DNA of 64,000 nt from NCBI GenBank assembly GCA_948567375.1, contig OX419756.1, forward strand, positions 64,396,552 to 64,460,551. The letters run 5' to 3'. Source of the stretch: Lunularia cruciata. Lineage: Eukaryota > Streptophyta > Marchantiopsida > Lunulariales > Lunulariaceae. The translations under genes were made by a program, and so were the position numbers. This document shows, in pieces, positions 1 through 11,160 of this stretch (positions are counted from its first letter, which is position 1; each line of letters starts with the position of its first letter). The notes beneath the pieces are model-generated. The model did not search any database and had not been told where the DNA came from. It was given only the letters and a program-made list of their open reading frames with translations.

Positions 1-530
1 CTGCCAGATCCCAAACCATAGCTTGAACCTGACGTGAAAATAGAATATGAGACCAGGCAGAGGTAGAAACCATAACACCAGACTTGCATGACAAGATTAG
101 TTTTGCAAAAGTCAAGGATAAAACAAAACCTTCAGGGAGAGCCAACCTCAGGGAAACTGAAACAACAAGTTCATATAAAGACAAATTCCCGACAATCCAG
201 GAGTAGGGAAGGAATGTCAGTCTACGGGAAAGATCCAAAAGAAGGACAGTAGGGAAAAACTAAGCACAAGCAGCCATGTGCTCGGTGCACTATCGAGACC
301 AAACATTCTTCACAACACCGGCTAAACCAATAGCCCATGGCCAACCAAGGTAATTGGAGATCCTAATCTCCCAAGTGGCCTCTTTGCAAATCATACTTTC
401 ACAATCCTCTCTTCACTATCAAAACCACTCTTTGCTAAGCCATCTGCCTCAAGGTGATCTCTGGAGGTAGTATGATGATTAATCAAAGCCTTGTCATACA
501 AGACCTGAAACTCTCCCAAGAACTCTATAC
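1..530. other. Flank upstream of Gypsy copy 1, no gene seen
   Basis: No ORF of convincing length or family resemblance is visible. The stretch ends exactly where the TGTAACACCC terminus of an LTR begins. The five bases before that LTR are TATAC. The matching downstream target duplication cannot be tested because the 3' end of this element copy is missing. Confidence 0.5.
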
Positions 531-1217
531 TGTAACACCCATTTGTGCATGTGTGGTATTGTGATATTTAGCCTAGTATAACAAGTATTGGAGAGATATT
601 ATTTATTTAGATAAAGGATGGTTCTATATTATTCATGATTAGCTAAAGTTAGTCATAGCTAAGATAGTGGGGACCTTACTTTAGAGGAATTGGAAAAGAT
701 GAGCATCACTATTTTGGATTCCAGTGTGTTGACTTGGTATTATCCTATGTGTTTGGCTTTGAGGAAAGAGTTGAGAATTCTTGGGCCCGCAAAATTTTTT
801 GTTTTGGATTTTTCTATATTGCAAGGATGGCCAATGTGAAGGAATCCTTGACTTAGTTGTTGGGTCAAGATAAGATCACATGCTTAGTGGAATATGCCCA
901 TATGGATGGATATTCCTTTATACTTTTTGACTTTACTTGACTTTTAGCCTAATTACTTGAGTTACTATGGTAAATAATAACTTTGGTGCATAACTATTTC
1001 ACAAGTATATAAACAAGGGGTTAGGAGGTACTCATCATCCTTTCATTTGCAACTATCTCTCTCTCATTGAGTTCTCTAGTGAGCAATACCTTGAGTCTTG
1101 GAGTATTAGCCTTAGAGGAGTATGATGGATTTGGGGTTCTTTGCCTTCTTAGTCCATGGTATGCTACCATAATAGCCATCAGGGGTTCATCTTGAGTGAG
1201 AGACAAGCCGGCTCACA
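531..1217 (+). repeat. 5' LTR of Gypsy copy 1
   Basis: Starts TGTAACACCC and ends GGCTCACA, matching the termini of the intact LTR pair at 36340 and 43617. It is 687 bp here against 679 bp in the young copy, with scattered substitutions and small indels. A TATATAAA box lies at about 1006-1013, at the same place as in the other LTRs. The partner 3' LTR is absent. Confidence 0.93.
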
Positions 1218-1242
1218 TTTTTGATTCCGTTGCCGAGACCTC
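1218..1242 (+). other. Primer-binding site, tRNA-Asp type (copy 1)
   Basis: Immediately after the LTR comes TGATTCCGTTGCCGAGA, a decayed version of the site in copy 2. It resembles the complement of the plant tRNA-Asp 3' end used by Tat/Athila-type elements. The core TCCGTTGCCG is conserved. Confidence 0.7.
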
Positions 1243-2074
1243 TCTAGAAGGCAATATAATGTTCCGCATACAATTCTATATTAGACAGAAGGAGGCTATG
1301 AGAGCTCACTTGGAGAGAACTTTAGGGGAGGAGATGGCTGAACTTATGTTAGAGAACTTGGACCCATTTGTATACCCTGTAGTTCATTATGATGTCTTTG
1401 AGGTTATTTTGTACATCGTGTACACATGAGAGGATTTGGAGAGATTGTGTGAGGTGGATTGCAGATTTTGGAGATTAAGGTGATTTTGGGCAAAATTCTC
1501 AAGTTTTAGATTTGGACTTGAAATCTCTACACATGATAGCTTGGGTTATCTTTCAGTTAGCATACTTGAAATTATTGTGAGAGCTACTATGTGCACTAGG
1601 CTACAATTTTTGAAATTTGATAGGGTAAACTGCTCCCGCAACTACATGCTCTATTGAAAATTATACAGAGTTTACCATTTCTTCAATTTTTAGTGGATTT
1701 TCCTGAAAATTTCCAAGAAAATTCAGTGCATTTTATACTACTTACTGACTTAGAAATTTGAGAGAGATCATTCTTGCACAAGGAGTTATGAGTTTTTAAA
1801 GTGATGGGTGGTTTTCAAACCAAACCTAAAATATGTGTGCTGAATAGAAAGGTGTCTAGGCCAAATGGCTCAATGAAAAGACCTGAAATTTTGCATGCAG
1901 GGACACCTTGAAGTTGTGGTAAAGTGTGAAAATTCCAAAAGAATTAGACATATGAGTTGAGAGATATGAGTGATATTGTGAGGAAGGGTCAATTCTACAA
2001 AGTTTAGATCTCATGCATGTGGAGTGTGAGAGCAACAAAAAGTATGTTTGAGTGTTTTGACCCATCTTGGGAAC

Positions 2075-2548
2075 ATGGAGGGTCACCAAGAGTGGAAATT
2101 GAAGCTATGCAAGGTTCCCCAAGGGTTTGAGGTAATTTTAAGGGTAGATTTGAGGAAAAGAGAGTTTAGAATAGAATTTGAAGTGAGTGTTGAGAGGATC
2201 CAAAAACCTACACCATTTGGAAGAAAGGGTGAGTCTAAATGCTTTCTATGTAGAGAGAAGGAACATTAGGCAAGTTCATGTCCATTGACCTTTGAGAGCA
2301 AGAGATTGAGGGAAAGGAGAGGATTACTTGACTTGGGTTTGCATGTTGGACCTTCTTCACCAAGATTGGGAGGGAGAAGATCTAAGACCAAGGAGTTGTG
2401 TGAGATTTGTAGAATTGAAAGACTCCTAAAAGGACATGGGTGTAGTAGAGTAAAAGCACTTTTGGAAACTTTGGTGAAGGATATTGGAGAGAGTCTTAGT
2501 ACAGCTACAAAAATACTACCACTTTTATCAGCTAGTTCTCAAGATTAG
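2075..2548 (+). pseudogene. Broken zinc-knuckle accessory ORF of Gypsy copy 1
   Basis: Same 474 bp length and start (MEGHQEWKL) as the intact ORF at 38032-38505 of copy 2. One nonsense change (TAG at 2267-2269) falls inside the first CCHC knuckle, where copy 2 has Lys. The downstream frame stays open to the same C-terminal SSASSQD. The second Cys/His cluster (C-x2-C-x8-H-x-C) is still intact. The first cluster keeps CFLC and the later H and C. The role is unknown. The position before gag recalls the extra ORF of some plant Tat/Ogre elements, but I see no direct relationship. Confidence 0.8.
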
Positions 2549-2782
2549 TGATGGAGATAATCTTTCAACTTATGGATAAACTATCCATGAGGTTTGATTA
2601 ATATGCACTCTAGGATTTGATGTTGCTATACAAATTTTGAAGCGACCTAAAAATTTTGTGTTCCCTAGGGTGGATTACTCTGAAATGATGTTAGTCATCT
2701 ACATACTCTATTAGTTATAGAGTGAGAGAAAAGAAAGAGAAAAAGAAAAATTGAGAGAAAAGAAAGATAATGAGGAGTTAAG

Positions 2783-5317
2783 ATGAGGAAATTTCCGGTT
2801 TTCTTTGACAAGGATGGAGAAGATATGGAGGCCTTTTTGAGGGACTTCAAGAGAGCTTGCATAGGAAACAATGAGAGGAAGAAGAATGAGTGGGGCCTCA
2901 GTATTACCAGATTTCTTTGAAGATGCAACACTTACATGGTATGAGTCAAAATACCAAAAGAGAGAGAGGAGAGATAGGCAAGAAGAGTCTTGGGAGATTT
3001 TGACTTCAGCACTCATTGAGAACTTTCTTCCATATGAGAATTGTGAGAGATTGATGAGTGAGTTCCCTTTCTCAAGCAAGGAAATGGAGAGAAAGTGAGA
3101 GTCTATGTGGAAAGAGTGGAAAAGTTAGAGTCCAAATTTTGCATAATGTTGAGGAAGGGTGGGGATGATGTGGAGACTACTATGATTGGCATAGGAGCCA
3201 TACTCACCAAGAATTTTGTGGGAGGGTTGAGACCACAAATTAGAAGCAAGGTGAGATATGAGAAACCTTCTTTCAAGGTTGAAGCTACCAAGATCGCAAT
3301 TTGTATGGAGAGTTTGGAAGGGGATGAGAGTGATTTGGTGGTGAAGGAGGATGTGCATCCTCCTCAAGGCTACAATTATAGTGGAACTTCTGCTACTTTG
3401 GTGACAAGGGTTGCACCAAAAGTAGTAGTTGCTCCAATTCTTGCACCCCCACCAAAGGATCCACTTCAAACCACCACAGAACAACTTGCAGATCTCAAGA
3501 TCAATGTGGTGCAACTATGGGAGAAGAGAAAGTTGGATCAGAATGTAGGGAGAGGGTCTAGGAGTTATGAAAACTTTTCATATAGAAAAGACCAACCAGC
3601 CAAAAATTTCAATGATAGAAATTGTTTTGGTTGTGGATGAAGAGGCCATATCATATGGAATTGCCCAAATTCCATTTACCATGGAAGAAGGGGTTATGAG
3701 GGATCCAATAGAGAGAAAGAGGGAGGAAGTGAAACCCAAGTGGCTCTTAATCCAAAAAAAGGTAAGGAGATAACATCCATAGATGTGGTTGAGAGCAAGT
3801 ATGAGAAGAAGGAGTGCTCAAACTCCAAAGGTCTTCATTTGGATCTTTTGGCACAAGAGAAGAAGAGAGCTGGTTTTGCAGAGGATGTGAACTTTTCTCA
3901 AGGATTTACTCCTAGCCAAGATACTCCTATGCCTACTAGGGACACTTGCACAAGCACTTCAACACCACCAACAACAAAGGCGCTCCAAGGAAGAAGATGG
4001 GGATGGAAGACTTCTTGATCTCAAAGCAACAATTGAACTATAGTGTCTTGGAGGATGTTGGTAGTCACAAGGCTAACATCACAATGGGCCAACTGATTGC
4101 TTTGAACCCTACCTTGAGAAAGGAGCTTAGAGGTGGTTTGAGTTCTACAAGGAGCAAGAGGAGGAAGAAGAAAAAAGCTCCAGTATTAATGGGGGTGGTG
4201 GATGCCAAACCAGCACCATGGAAGGCTTGTGAACATGCCTCCAAGATTGATGTGAGAGTGAATGGTCAAAACATCAAGGATGCATTGGTTGATGGAGGAT
4301 CAGCAATGAAAGCCATGTCAGAAAGGTTGATCAAGAAGTTGGGTATGATACCCTCTAGACCTTCAACATTTGTGGTGAGCATGGCAAACAAGCAACAAGT
4401 TTGACCATAGGGGTGATGGATAGGGTGGTAGTTTCAATTATGGGGGTTTGAAATCTCATGACTTTCCAAGTCTTGAAAGATTCAAGCTATGACTTACTTC
4501 TTAGGAGGCCATGGTTGAGAGTCGCACGCATAATTGATTGATGGCACAAAGGGTACTTAAGGATTGGGCCATCAAACTATAGAGTCACAATTCCTATGAC
4601 TAAAACCACCAACATTTCACATTTAGATATACCATCTTCTGATTAGTGGGAATCAGATTCTTAAGAAGGAGCCTCAGGTGTGGACACAAGTATGGAAGAG
4701 GAGACTTCCACGGAGGAAGATGAATCTGAATCTGATTTAGATGTGTATCCCTTATGGATTTGGCACCTAAGCCAGAGGTTTTGAAGGACCCAAACAAATC
4801 ACCATTGACACTTGAGGAGATAGAAAGGAGGTTATCTACCCTCAAGTATAGTCCAAATGTTACCAAGGAGGAGAAGGTGACATTTGAGGACATTTTTTGC
4901 AAGTTCATCCACATGTTTGCTTTCAATTACAAGGATCTAAAGGAAGGCACAAGATTGAGGTGGAGTCACATGCAAGACCAATCTGCCACAAGCAACATTG
5001 CATTAGCACACCAATATCTTTGATGGTGAAGGAGTAGATTGATAAGCTCAAGTAGGCCGGATTTATCTTTGAAGTGGAGAATTTGGAATGGGTATCTCCC
5101 ATTGTGATTGTGAAGAAAAAGAATGACAAGCTTTGAGTATGTGTGGATTACAAGAAGCTTAATGTTGTTACTAAGAAGGACTATTACTCTTTGCCATTCA
5201 TTGATGAGATCTTGGAAGAGGTTGCAGGTCATAAGAGGTACAGTTTTTGAGATGGTTATAGTGGGTATAACCAAATCAAGATTTCACTAAAGCATCAACA
5301 ACTCACCACATTCACCA
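2783..5317 (+). pseudogene. Decayed gag-pol, Gypsy copy 1 (gag, protease, part of RT)
   Basis: The frame starts with MRKFPVFF, matching MGKLPVFF of the intact copy. A one-base insertion near 2893 shifts the frame, and further shifts and stops follow. For example, the gag CCHC knuckle at about 3620-3665 is broken by a TGA after CFGCG. The protease active site is recognisable as ALVDGGSA near 4285. The acidic linker and the first RT block (VCVDYKKLN with stops) are visible up to 5317. RT catalytic FIDD, RNase H and integrase are missing. This is a dead copy of the family at 38742-43412. Confidence 0.9.
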
Positions 5318-6450
5318 TGATTCATCTTGCTCATGAAGGGTCTTCTTGCCCTTCTTTAGCAATTGGCCTCCCATGTCTTTGTTGACCACATCCTATTATG
5401 ATGGTGCAGATTTTGCACCATCCAATTGAGTGACCACCTTGCGTTTGAGTCTAAGGAGAATTCAATGCGTGTGAAGGATTCCTCACTCACCATCCTTCTT
5501 TTGGACAATTGTGTCCTCCTTGACTCACCTCTCCATCATAGGACATCTCTGGTATCTCAATGACACCTTCTTCTTTGTTTGCACCTTCTTGATCTTCCTC
5601 CATCATGGTACCCTCCATCATAACATCTTCCTCTACTATATCATGATTGTCTTAATCATGGTCTTCTTTTGAGGAGTTGTCAACTAGTTGCAACTTCCTC
5701 TTCATTAATGCATGCAACTTTGGTTCTTGCAATAACTCCTTCCTCTTCTATAGGTCTATTGAGGTGTTTTATACCTCTTTCATAGTTTGCATATTTCTGA
5801 TCAGCTGCTCTATATTTCTCACACTCTATGGTTGCATTGGAGTGTGTACAAAAATACCCCTAATGATTAAAATGGGATAAGTACTTCTTCTTTTCTTCTT
5901 TTGTGCACAACTTCATCCCAATGTAGAAGTGTGTCATGAAAGATGATATGAGAGTCACTTTTCCTTCCTTGTTCATGTCTCTACACATGTTGTGAACCTA
6001 CTTACAAAACATATCCACCTCGTTCACAAGTTGCCCAACATGAAGGTACTAAAAGAAGATAGCATGGCTTATATAGGCATATGTGTTGTGCTTAGACTCA
6101 AATGGATTCATGATTTCTTCTACAATTTCTCTTTATATGGTGTCCTTGTATCCTCCAATTCTCCACTTGTTGCTCAACTTCTTCTCCTTGAATAATGCCT
6201 TGATGTCCTCATAGACTTTACCCTTAAAACAAGCCCATTATGTGTCAATTGTCGTTCCATTGTGAGGACATTTAACCACAAGCTTGAGCACCTTCCACCA
6301 TTGTGCTTTAGTCCATGCAAATGCATTCTTCCTTAACATTCCTAACCAAGGCTCACAATTGTCTCTAATTTCTTGAATCATTGCTAGGTCACCCAAAAAT
6401 TCAAATTTCACAACAAGAAATCAAGTTTCTTGTTATGGATGATCTCCTCC
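5318..6450 (-). pseudogene. Decayed ORF of unknown repeated family (family U1)
   Basis: Read on the minus strand, one frame runs from about 6440 down to about 5690 with roughly seven in-frame stops and otherwise plausible protein. It includes AWTKAQWWKVLKLVVKCPHN, a TYAYISHAIFF block and SSFMTHFYIGMKLCTKEEKK, followed by a charged Glu/Arg-rich tail. The order TTY-type block, FF, VN, then F-x-THFY-x-G-x-x-L-x-T-x-EE recurs in the minus-strand relic at 47428-50200, so this is a repeated family. I do not recognise the family. It could be an ORF of an uncharacterised mobile element or a decayed host gene family. Confidence 0.5.
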
Positions 6451-7960
6451 CTATGATGGAGGACACTCCATTATAGGGAGGAGATCACTTACCTACTCCA
6501 TGTAATTTCAAAATCACCTCCAAAAGCATTCTACATCTTCTTGGCTGGAGAGCCATTGTGCTTGCTCACAATCTCTCTATTGAATCAGATAATCTACCCA
6601 AATATCTGCTCACCCAATCTCTCAAGCTCTCAACTCTCATCTCTTATTTCTTGCCAATGAAATTGTTGGACACTTTGTGCTCAAATTCATAAATTTGTTG
6701 AGCTAAAAGAATCCATTGCATGAGCAAGAGCCTTGAATTTATAGCTTGGAGTAATCCATTTTTCAATCCAATGGGTGCGTCCTTGGTGAACCATTAATGC
6801 TCATGCATGCAAGCATTTAGGCAATTCAAACAAACATCAATTTCTATTCTTTGTCTAGATGTTGGCACATTCAAGTCATTTGTATTCTCCAAGATTAATT
6901 GACTATCAGGCTGATGACGTTTGGTACAACCTAAGGTCATCAACATTGAGGACTCACAATCACAAAGGAAAAGATGGCAGTGATCATGAAAATCATGAGG
7001 GTTTTGTCCTAGAGATCCTTGGATGCGGAAGTGCAATGGTGTTTTCCATATGTCATCTTCTTGTCCTCCTTTGTGGTTACCTTCTACCCCGATTAAAAGT
7101 AGCACAACCTCATGTTCTAGCCTTAATAATTTTCCTAACCTTCCACATATTTATATATGAAGATTGAGATAAATAGAGAAAAAAGGTAATCACAATGTGA
7201 AGGTGAGCCAACACAATTAGATTAAAACATATATGCCATTGAAGAAATGGAATTCATAAATAAAATAGTAAATATTTTTTAAGAAGAACCACATAATCCA
7301 ATGTATCGATTTTATAAATTGTATTTAAAGATGCTTACTTTGTAACTTATTTTTATATGGAAACTTGTGAAAAGTACAGGGGTACAAATCAAATGTGACT
7401 AAAATCAAAGAATTGGAGAATAAAGAAAAAAAAGGATATGGAAAGTGGTGTAGAATGGCTTGCAAATATGAATAGTTAGAAATTTCAATCATGTATTACA
7501 AGGGTGATGCAAACAAGATATCTAGTAAGAAATTGAGCACCAAAGAGACCAAGAGAGCAATTATGACCACAATTCTAAAATTGTTAATTTCAAGAATGCA
7601 TATTATGGATGAGATAGAGGATCAGGACTCCAAATTTTCAATTTAAGCGTATGCATATCATGCATTAATAGGAGACAAAGTTACTGGAATCATGGTTTAA
7701 AGTGATGCATATGGTGTATGAGGTAGAGGACTAAGATCCATATATGGCAGTTTTTAAATGTTAATTTGAAAACAAGCTCAAGACCAAGATTCTATATCTA
7801 TTTCTTAAGGTTGTACATTATATTGTTGAGATAATAGATCAAGATTCTAGAATTCAAGCTCAAAAATATACATCTGAACGATTAGCTTTAAGAATATGGT
7901 TTGCAAGCTCTAAAATTGAGAAGAATACCAACATAATACAACTATAAGAGGAATAGAGAA
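6451..7960. other. AT-rich intergenic DNA
   Basis: Short ORFs here lack family resemblance and look like chance frames. A short inverted repeat around 6428-6482 (CTCCTCCCTATGATGGAGGA and its near-complement) forms a small hairpin. Nothing else could be identified. Confidence 0.4.
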
Positions 7961-8381
7961 GTCAAATTAGAGTTTGTCTAAGACCAAGGTAGTAGGAAGA
8001 AAGTACTAGAGATATACTAGAAAACCAAATATTTAAAGTGGACTCAAGTACAAACGATTAGGACTAAGGATATATTAGAAAACCAAATAGGTGAGGTGGA
8101 CACCAGCATAAATATCAAAACTAGAGACATACTAAATAAATAAATATTTGAGTCCACCTCAAATAGCCTCATCATCATTTTCCACCTCAAATATTTAATT
8201 TTCTACTATGTCTCTAGTCTAAATATTTATGCTTGTGTCCACATCAAATTTTTGGTTTTCTAATATATCTTTAATCCTAATCGTTTGTACTTGAGTGAGT
8301 CCACTTTAAATATTTGGTTTTCTAGTATATCTCTAGTCCTTTCTTCCGACTACCTTGTTCTTAGACAATCTCTAATTTGAC
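7961..8381. repeat. Long inverted repeat / foldback (~190 bp arms)
   Basis: The left arm starts GTCAAATTAGAG at 7961 and the right arm ends CTCTAATTTGAC at 8381. Long matched blocks lie between, such as ACTAGAGATATACTAGAAAA (left) and its complement TTTTCTAGTATATCTCTAGT (right). The arms run to about 8152 and from about 8188, leaving a loop of about 35 bp. By eye the arms are clearly homologous but imperfect, with small indels. No coding capacity and no clear target duplication. Most like a MITE or foldback element, or a long-hairpin RNA locus. Confidence 0.85.
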
Positions 8382-8830
8382 AATCCTAATTCTCCAGGCT
8401 CGGAGAATGTGGATCGGATACGGAGTACGTGGGATCGGATACTAGAGCCTGTAGAATTGGATATTTTTGGGTTTGTAAAACTAGGAATATTTTCAGTTTT
8501 ACAATGCGAATTTCCGCTTCATACTAATAAAATCCATCAGTAAAGAATTAGTAGACCTGAGTCAGTCAAGTTTGGACCGTCCAAGATTGTTCGAAAGTAG
8601 AAAATAGCGAATAGAGATCCTAATAACCTAAGATGTATACTTTAGAATTCTAACAGCAGAGAACGAGACAGACAATGAAGTTTCTCTCCTTCATCTGCCG
8701 CATTTTGGGCGGTGGATTCGGGGAGATAGGGTAGTAGCTATGCAGCAGGTCGGGTTTTGGACTTATTGATGGGAGTAAAGGGAATCCTCCTGGAAGCCCA
8801 TGACCAGATCCCGTAGTAATGAAGGGGAAA

Positions 8831-8886
8831 AGGCGACCACGTAGAACACAAGAAGGAGGGGAAGACCCCATCAAGCTTGACAAAAG
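8831..8886 (+). repeat. Dispersed ~50 bp motif, site A
   Basis: Contains AGGCGACCACGTAG, then AACACAAGAAGGAGGGG, then AAGACCCCATCAAGC. Six variants of this block occur in the window. A TATA-like run (GTATATATAC) follows about 5 bp downstream at this site only. The nature is unknown; it may be the remnant of a short retroelement or LTR. Confidence 0.6.
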
Positions 8887-9280
8887 AGAAGTATATATAC
8901 GGTATTGAATGAGAATATAGAGTAGTTTCAGAGTCGTTAGAAGAATAGTTCGCAAGTGAGGCGTCTTTTGAGTCTGCGTTCTTCTGAGTACAGTTTTGTC
9001 AGAATCTGGAGCAGAGGATACGTGGGTTCAGGTTTTGGGATTGGCAATTATGCTCGACAGTTATTGATCTGTGGAAGAGTGCTGTACTGCGGCACAGCAT
9101 GGAAATTACCAACAGGTGTAATGGAGCAGCTGAAAAGGCAATTGGAAGTGGAACCTGAAGTGGTGACCACGATCTTCTCACAAATACTCCATCCCGTCTG
9201 CCTAACCTTGCATGTAGGGTAGATTTCTCATATCGATCTCTATTGGGGTTTAGAGCTTTAGCCCCATTTTATCTATTTTG

Positions 9281-9347
9281 TCTCACCCTTGTACGGCTTG
9301 ATGGGGGTCTTCCCGTCTTTCGTGTTTTCTATGCGATCGCCTTTCTC
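9281..9347 (-). repeat. Dispersed ~50 bp motif, site B
   Basis: On the minus strand it reads GGCGATCGCATAG, then AAAACACGAAAGACGGG, then AAGACCCCCATCAAGC. It is followed by GGGTGAGACAAAAT and, 15-20 bp further, GGGGCTAA. It is in inverted orientation about 400 bp from site A. Confidence 0.6.
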
Positions 9348-11116
9348 GTTTCGGCCTTGCATGTTGGGTACCATCTATTTCGACTAATGGATCCGATTCA
9401 TTGAGCAAAACAAAAGCGAGAGAAGGATCGAGTAACTTCGCAGAGAAAGGAACATTCTGAAATGAGAGCTCGTAGGGTTCTGCATCAATATTCGTTTCAT
9501 GCACAGCAGGCAAGGAAGTCTCTTAAAGTTTGGCACACAAGGCCAAGCGGTATACACTGAAGGAAAAAGAATACGAAACACCAAAAGCTGCAAAAGAATA
9601 CCGTGCAAAAGGAGATAACGAGCACAAGATCTAAAGGAAAGCGGCTAAAAATTGATGCCGATCTACTGGTCCCAAACCCAATAAAAAGAGGAATTAAAAC
9701 AGAGTCAGCTACTCCTGTAAAGAAAAGGAGCTAAAAACTAATCTCCAACTCCGAGTCCCCAACCAAAAAAAGGGAATTAAACCGAGTAAGCCACTACTGT
9801 AAAGAAGAAGGGTTGACAACTAATGCTGAAATTACAGGTTCCAACGAAGAAAGGGAATCAACCGAGTAAGCTACTGAAACAGTGTGATATAGATCTTCCA
9901 ACATATGGTAAATAGTGCGAAGGTTCTAGAAAAGACAATGGGGTACTGGAAAGAGAATCTCTATATAATAGCTACGTACCGAAGTGTATTGAATCCACAT
10001 TGTAAGCTCCTTTGACTGATTACTCGGATGCGACCTCAATTCGCTTGGTTTCAGGTTGCTTGCCGCGGGAGAGAACATGCAAATCTCTCTATATCTTTTC
10101 CTCATGACCACACGTTTCCTGTTTTCTAATCGAATCGGATGATTTCCTTGGATGTACCTATACACTAAAGAGTGCAAGGTCCTTGATCTAAAGGGTTACG
10201 CATGCAGCGCATGTGTGGACTTGGCTCAAGACCCTTAGCTCCAACTTGCAGGAGTACTTTTATGAGAGTTACCTCCATCTTCCTCTCTGCTGTAGATTTC
10301 ATTTCATTTGGTATCATGTTGTCGACAAAGATTTTGCACTTCTGTCTCGTCATCAATGTATACCCATCGACGAGGTCTGATCTGCAGTGATCTCAAGTTC
10401 ATGCTCGTTGATAATGCATTCAACCTCAGGGAGGGACAGGTCCAAACCATGTCTTTAAAACTGCCAAAAATCAAGACTTGCACCAACAAACAAGCTAATT
10501 ATGCAGTAGGGATAAATCTACACACAAATCAGGAGTATTTTCTTCTAAACAATGAGCAAATTAATATCATCCATTCGTTTGTTCTCATGGACCGGCACCA
10601 TGGGCATACTCCATACATGATGGTTCTGATTCCCCATACACTTCTTCCGAATGATATCAGGGACATGTCCCATTTTCTTGTGGTCTGACTGTCTCTGGAT
10701 ACGTATCCCACATATCTAAGTTACAATGGTTCCAGACTCTTTAAATCATTTTCAAGACTCTCAAAAAAGGAGATGAATACAGACAGCGTTGTATATATCA
10801 AGAACGTTGACAAAAATCGAGAAGGGAGGAATCAATCTACCTCAGATGTACGTTAATCGGGTACAGTCGCCTAAGAAAACTCCCGGCAAACATTCTAGAA
10901 ACAGCGCATACTGAATTGATTCACAATTACTGTACTCATTCTTGTAATTTACTAAAACAGGTCTACGCCAAAAGAGGATCTGTGGACAACTGCTTCTGTA
11001 TAATCAGGGTGATCCTAGTCAAGCCCCGATTGAATGGCCGGGACTGGAATCACTTGTGTACGAGCACCTTATTGATGCTTTCATGCGTTTAAAGCTTTCG
11101 ACTGTTGCAGCTGCAG

Positions 11117-11160
11117 GAAGAGACCACGTGCGTAACTGCAGGGAAGAGATCACGTGCGTA
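11117..11160. promoter_or_regulatory. Duplicated G-box (CACGTG) pair
   Basis: GAAGAGACCACGTGCGTAA is followed within about 8 bp by GAAGAGATCACGTGCGTAA, so the palindrome CACGTG occurs twice in a direct repeat of about 27 bp. In plants CACGTG is the core site of bZIP and bHLH factors. No gene start is recognised next to it, and it lies about 460 bp beyond the stop codon of the GT47 gene. A regulatory role is inference only. Confidence 0.35.

Larger units (their letters stand above)
531..5317 (+). mobile_element. Ty3/Gypsy LTR retrotransposon, copy 1 (old, 3'-truncated)
   Basis: The copy keeps a 5' LTR, a primer-binding site, a leader, a broken zinc-knuckle ORF and a broken gag-pol. It is collinear with the full-length copy at 36340-44295. 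Homology stops abruptly inside the reverse-transcriptase region, just after the codons matching TTF in the other copies, so most of RT, RNase H, integrase and the 3' LTR are gone. Many stops and frameshifts interrupt every ORF. It is therefore an old, immobile relic that lost its 3' half by deletion or rearrangement. DNA after the breakpoint belongs to an unrelated minus-strand pseudogene. Confidence 0.93.

Noticed and set aside
8956-9222. 88-codon plus-strand frame after a TATA-like run
   Set aside because: No family resemblance; the length is easily expected by chance in this less AT-rich block.
9283-9513. Arg-rich minus-strand frame overlapping a dispersed-motif copy
   Set aside because: Its basic ending comes from the dispersed repeat read in one frame; no domain and no start context.
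10186-10250. Possible tRNA gene
   Set aside because: No cloverleaf, no B-box GGTTCGANNC and no proper acceptor pairing could be found.
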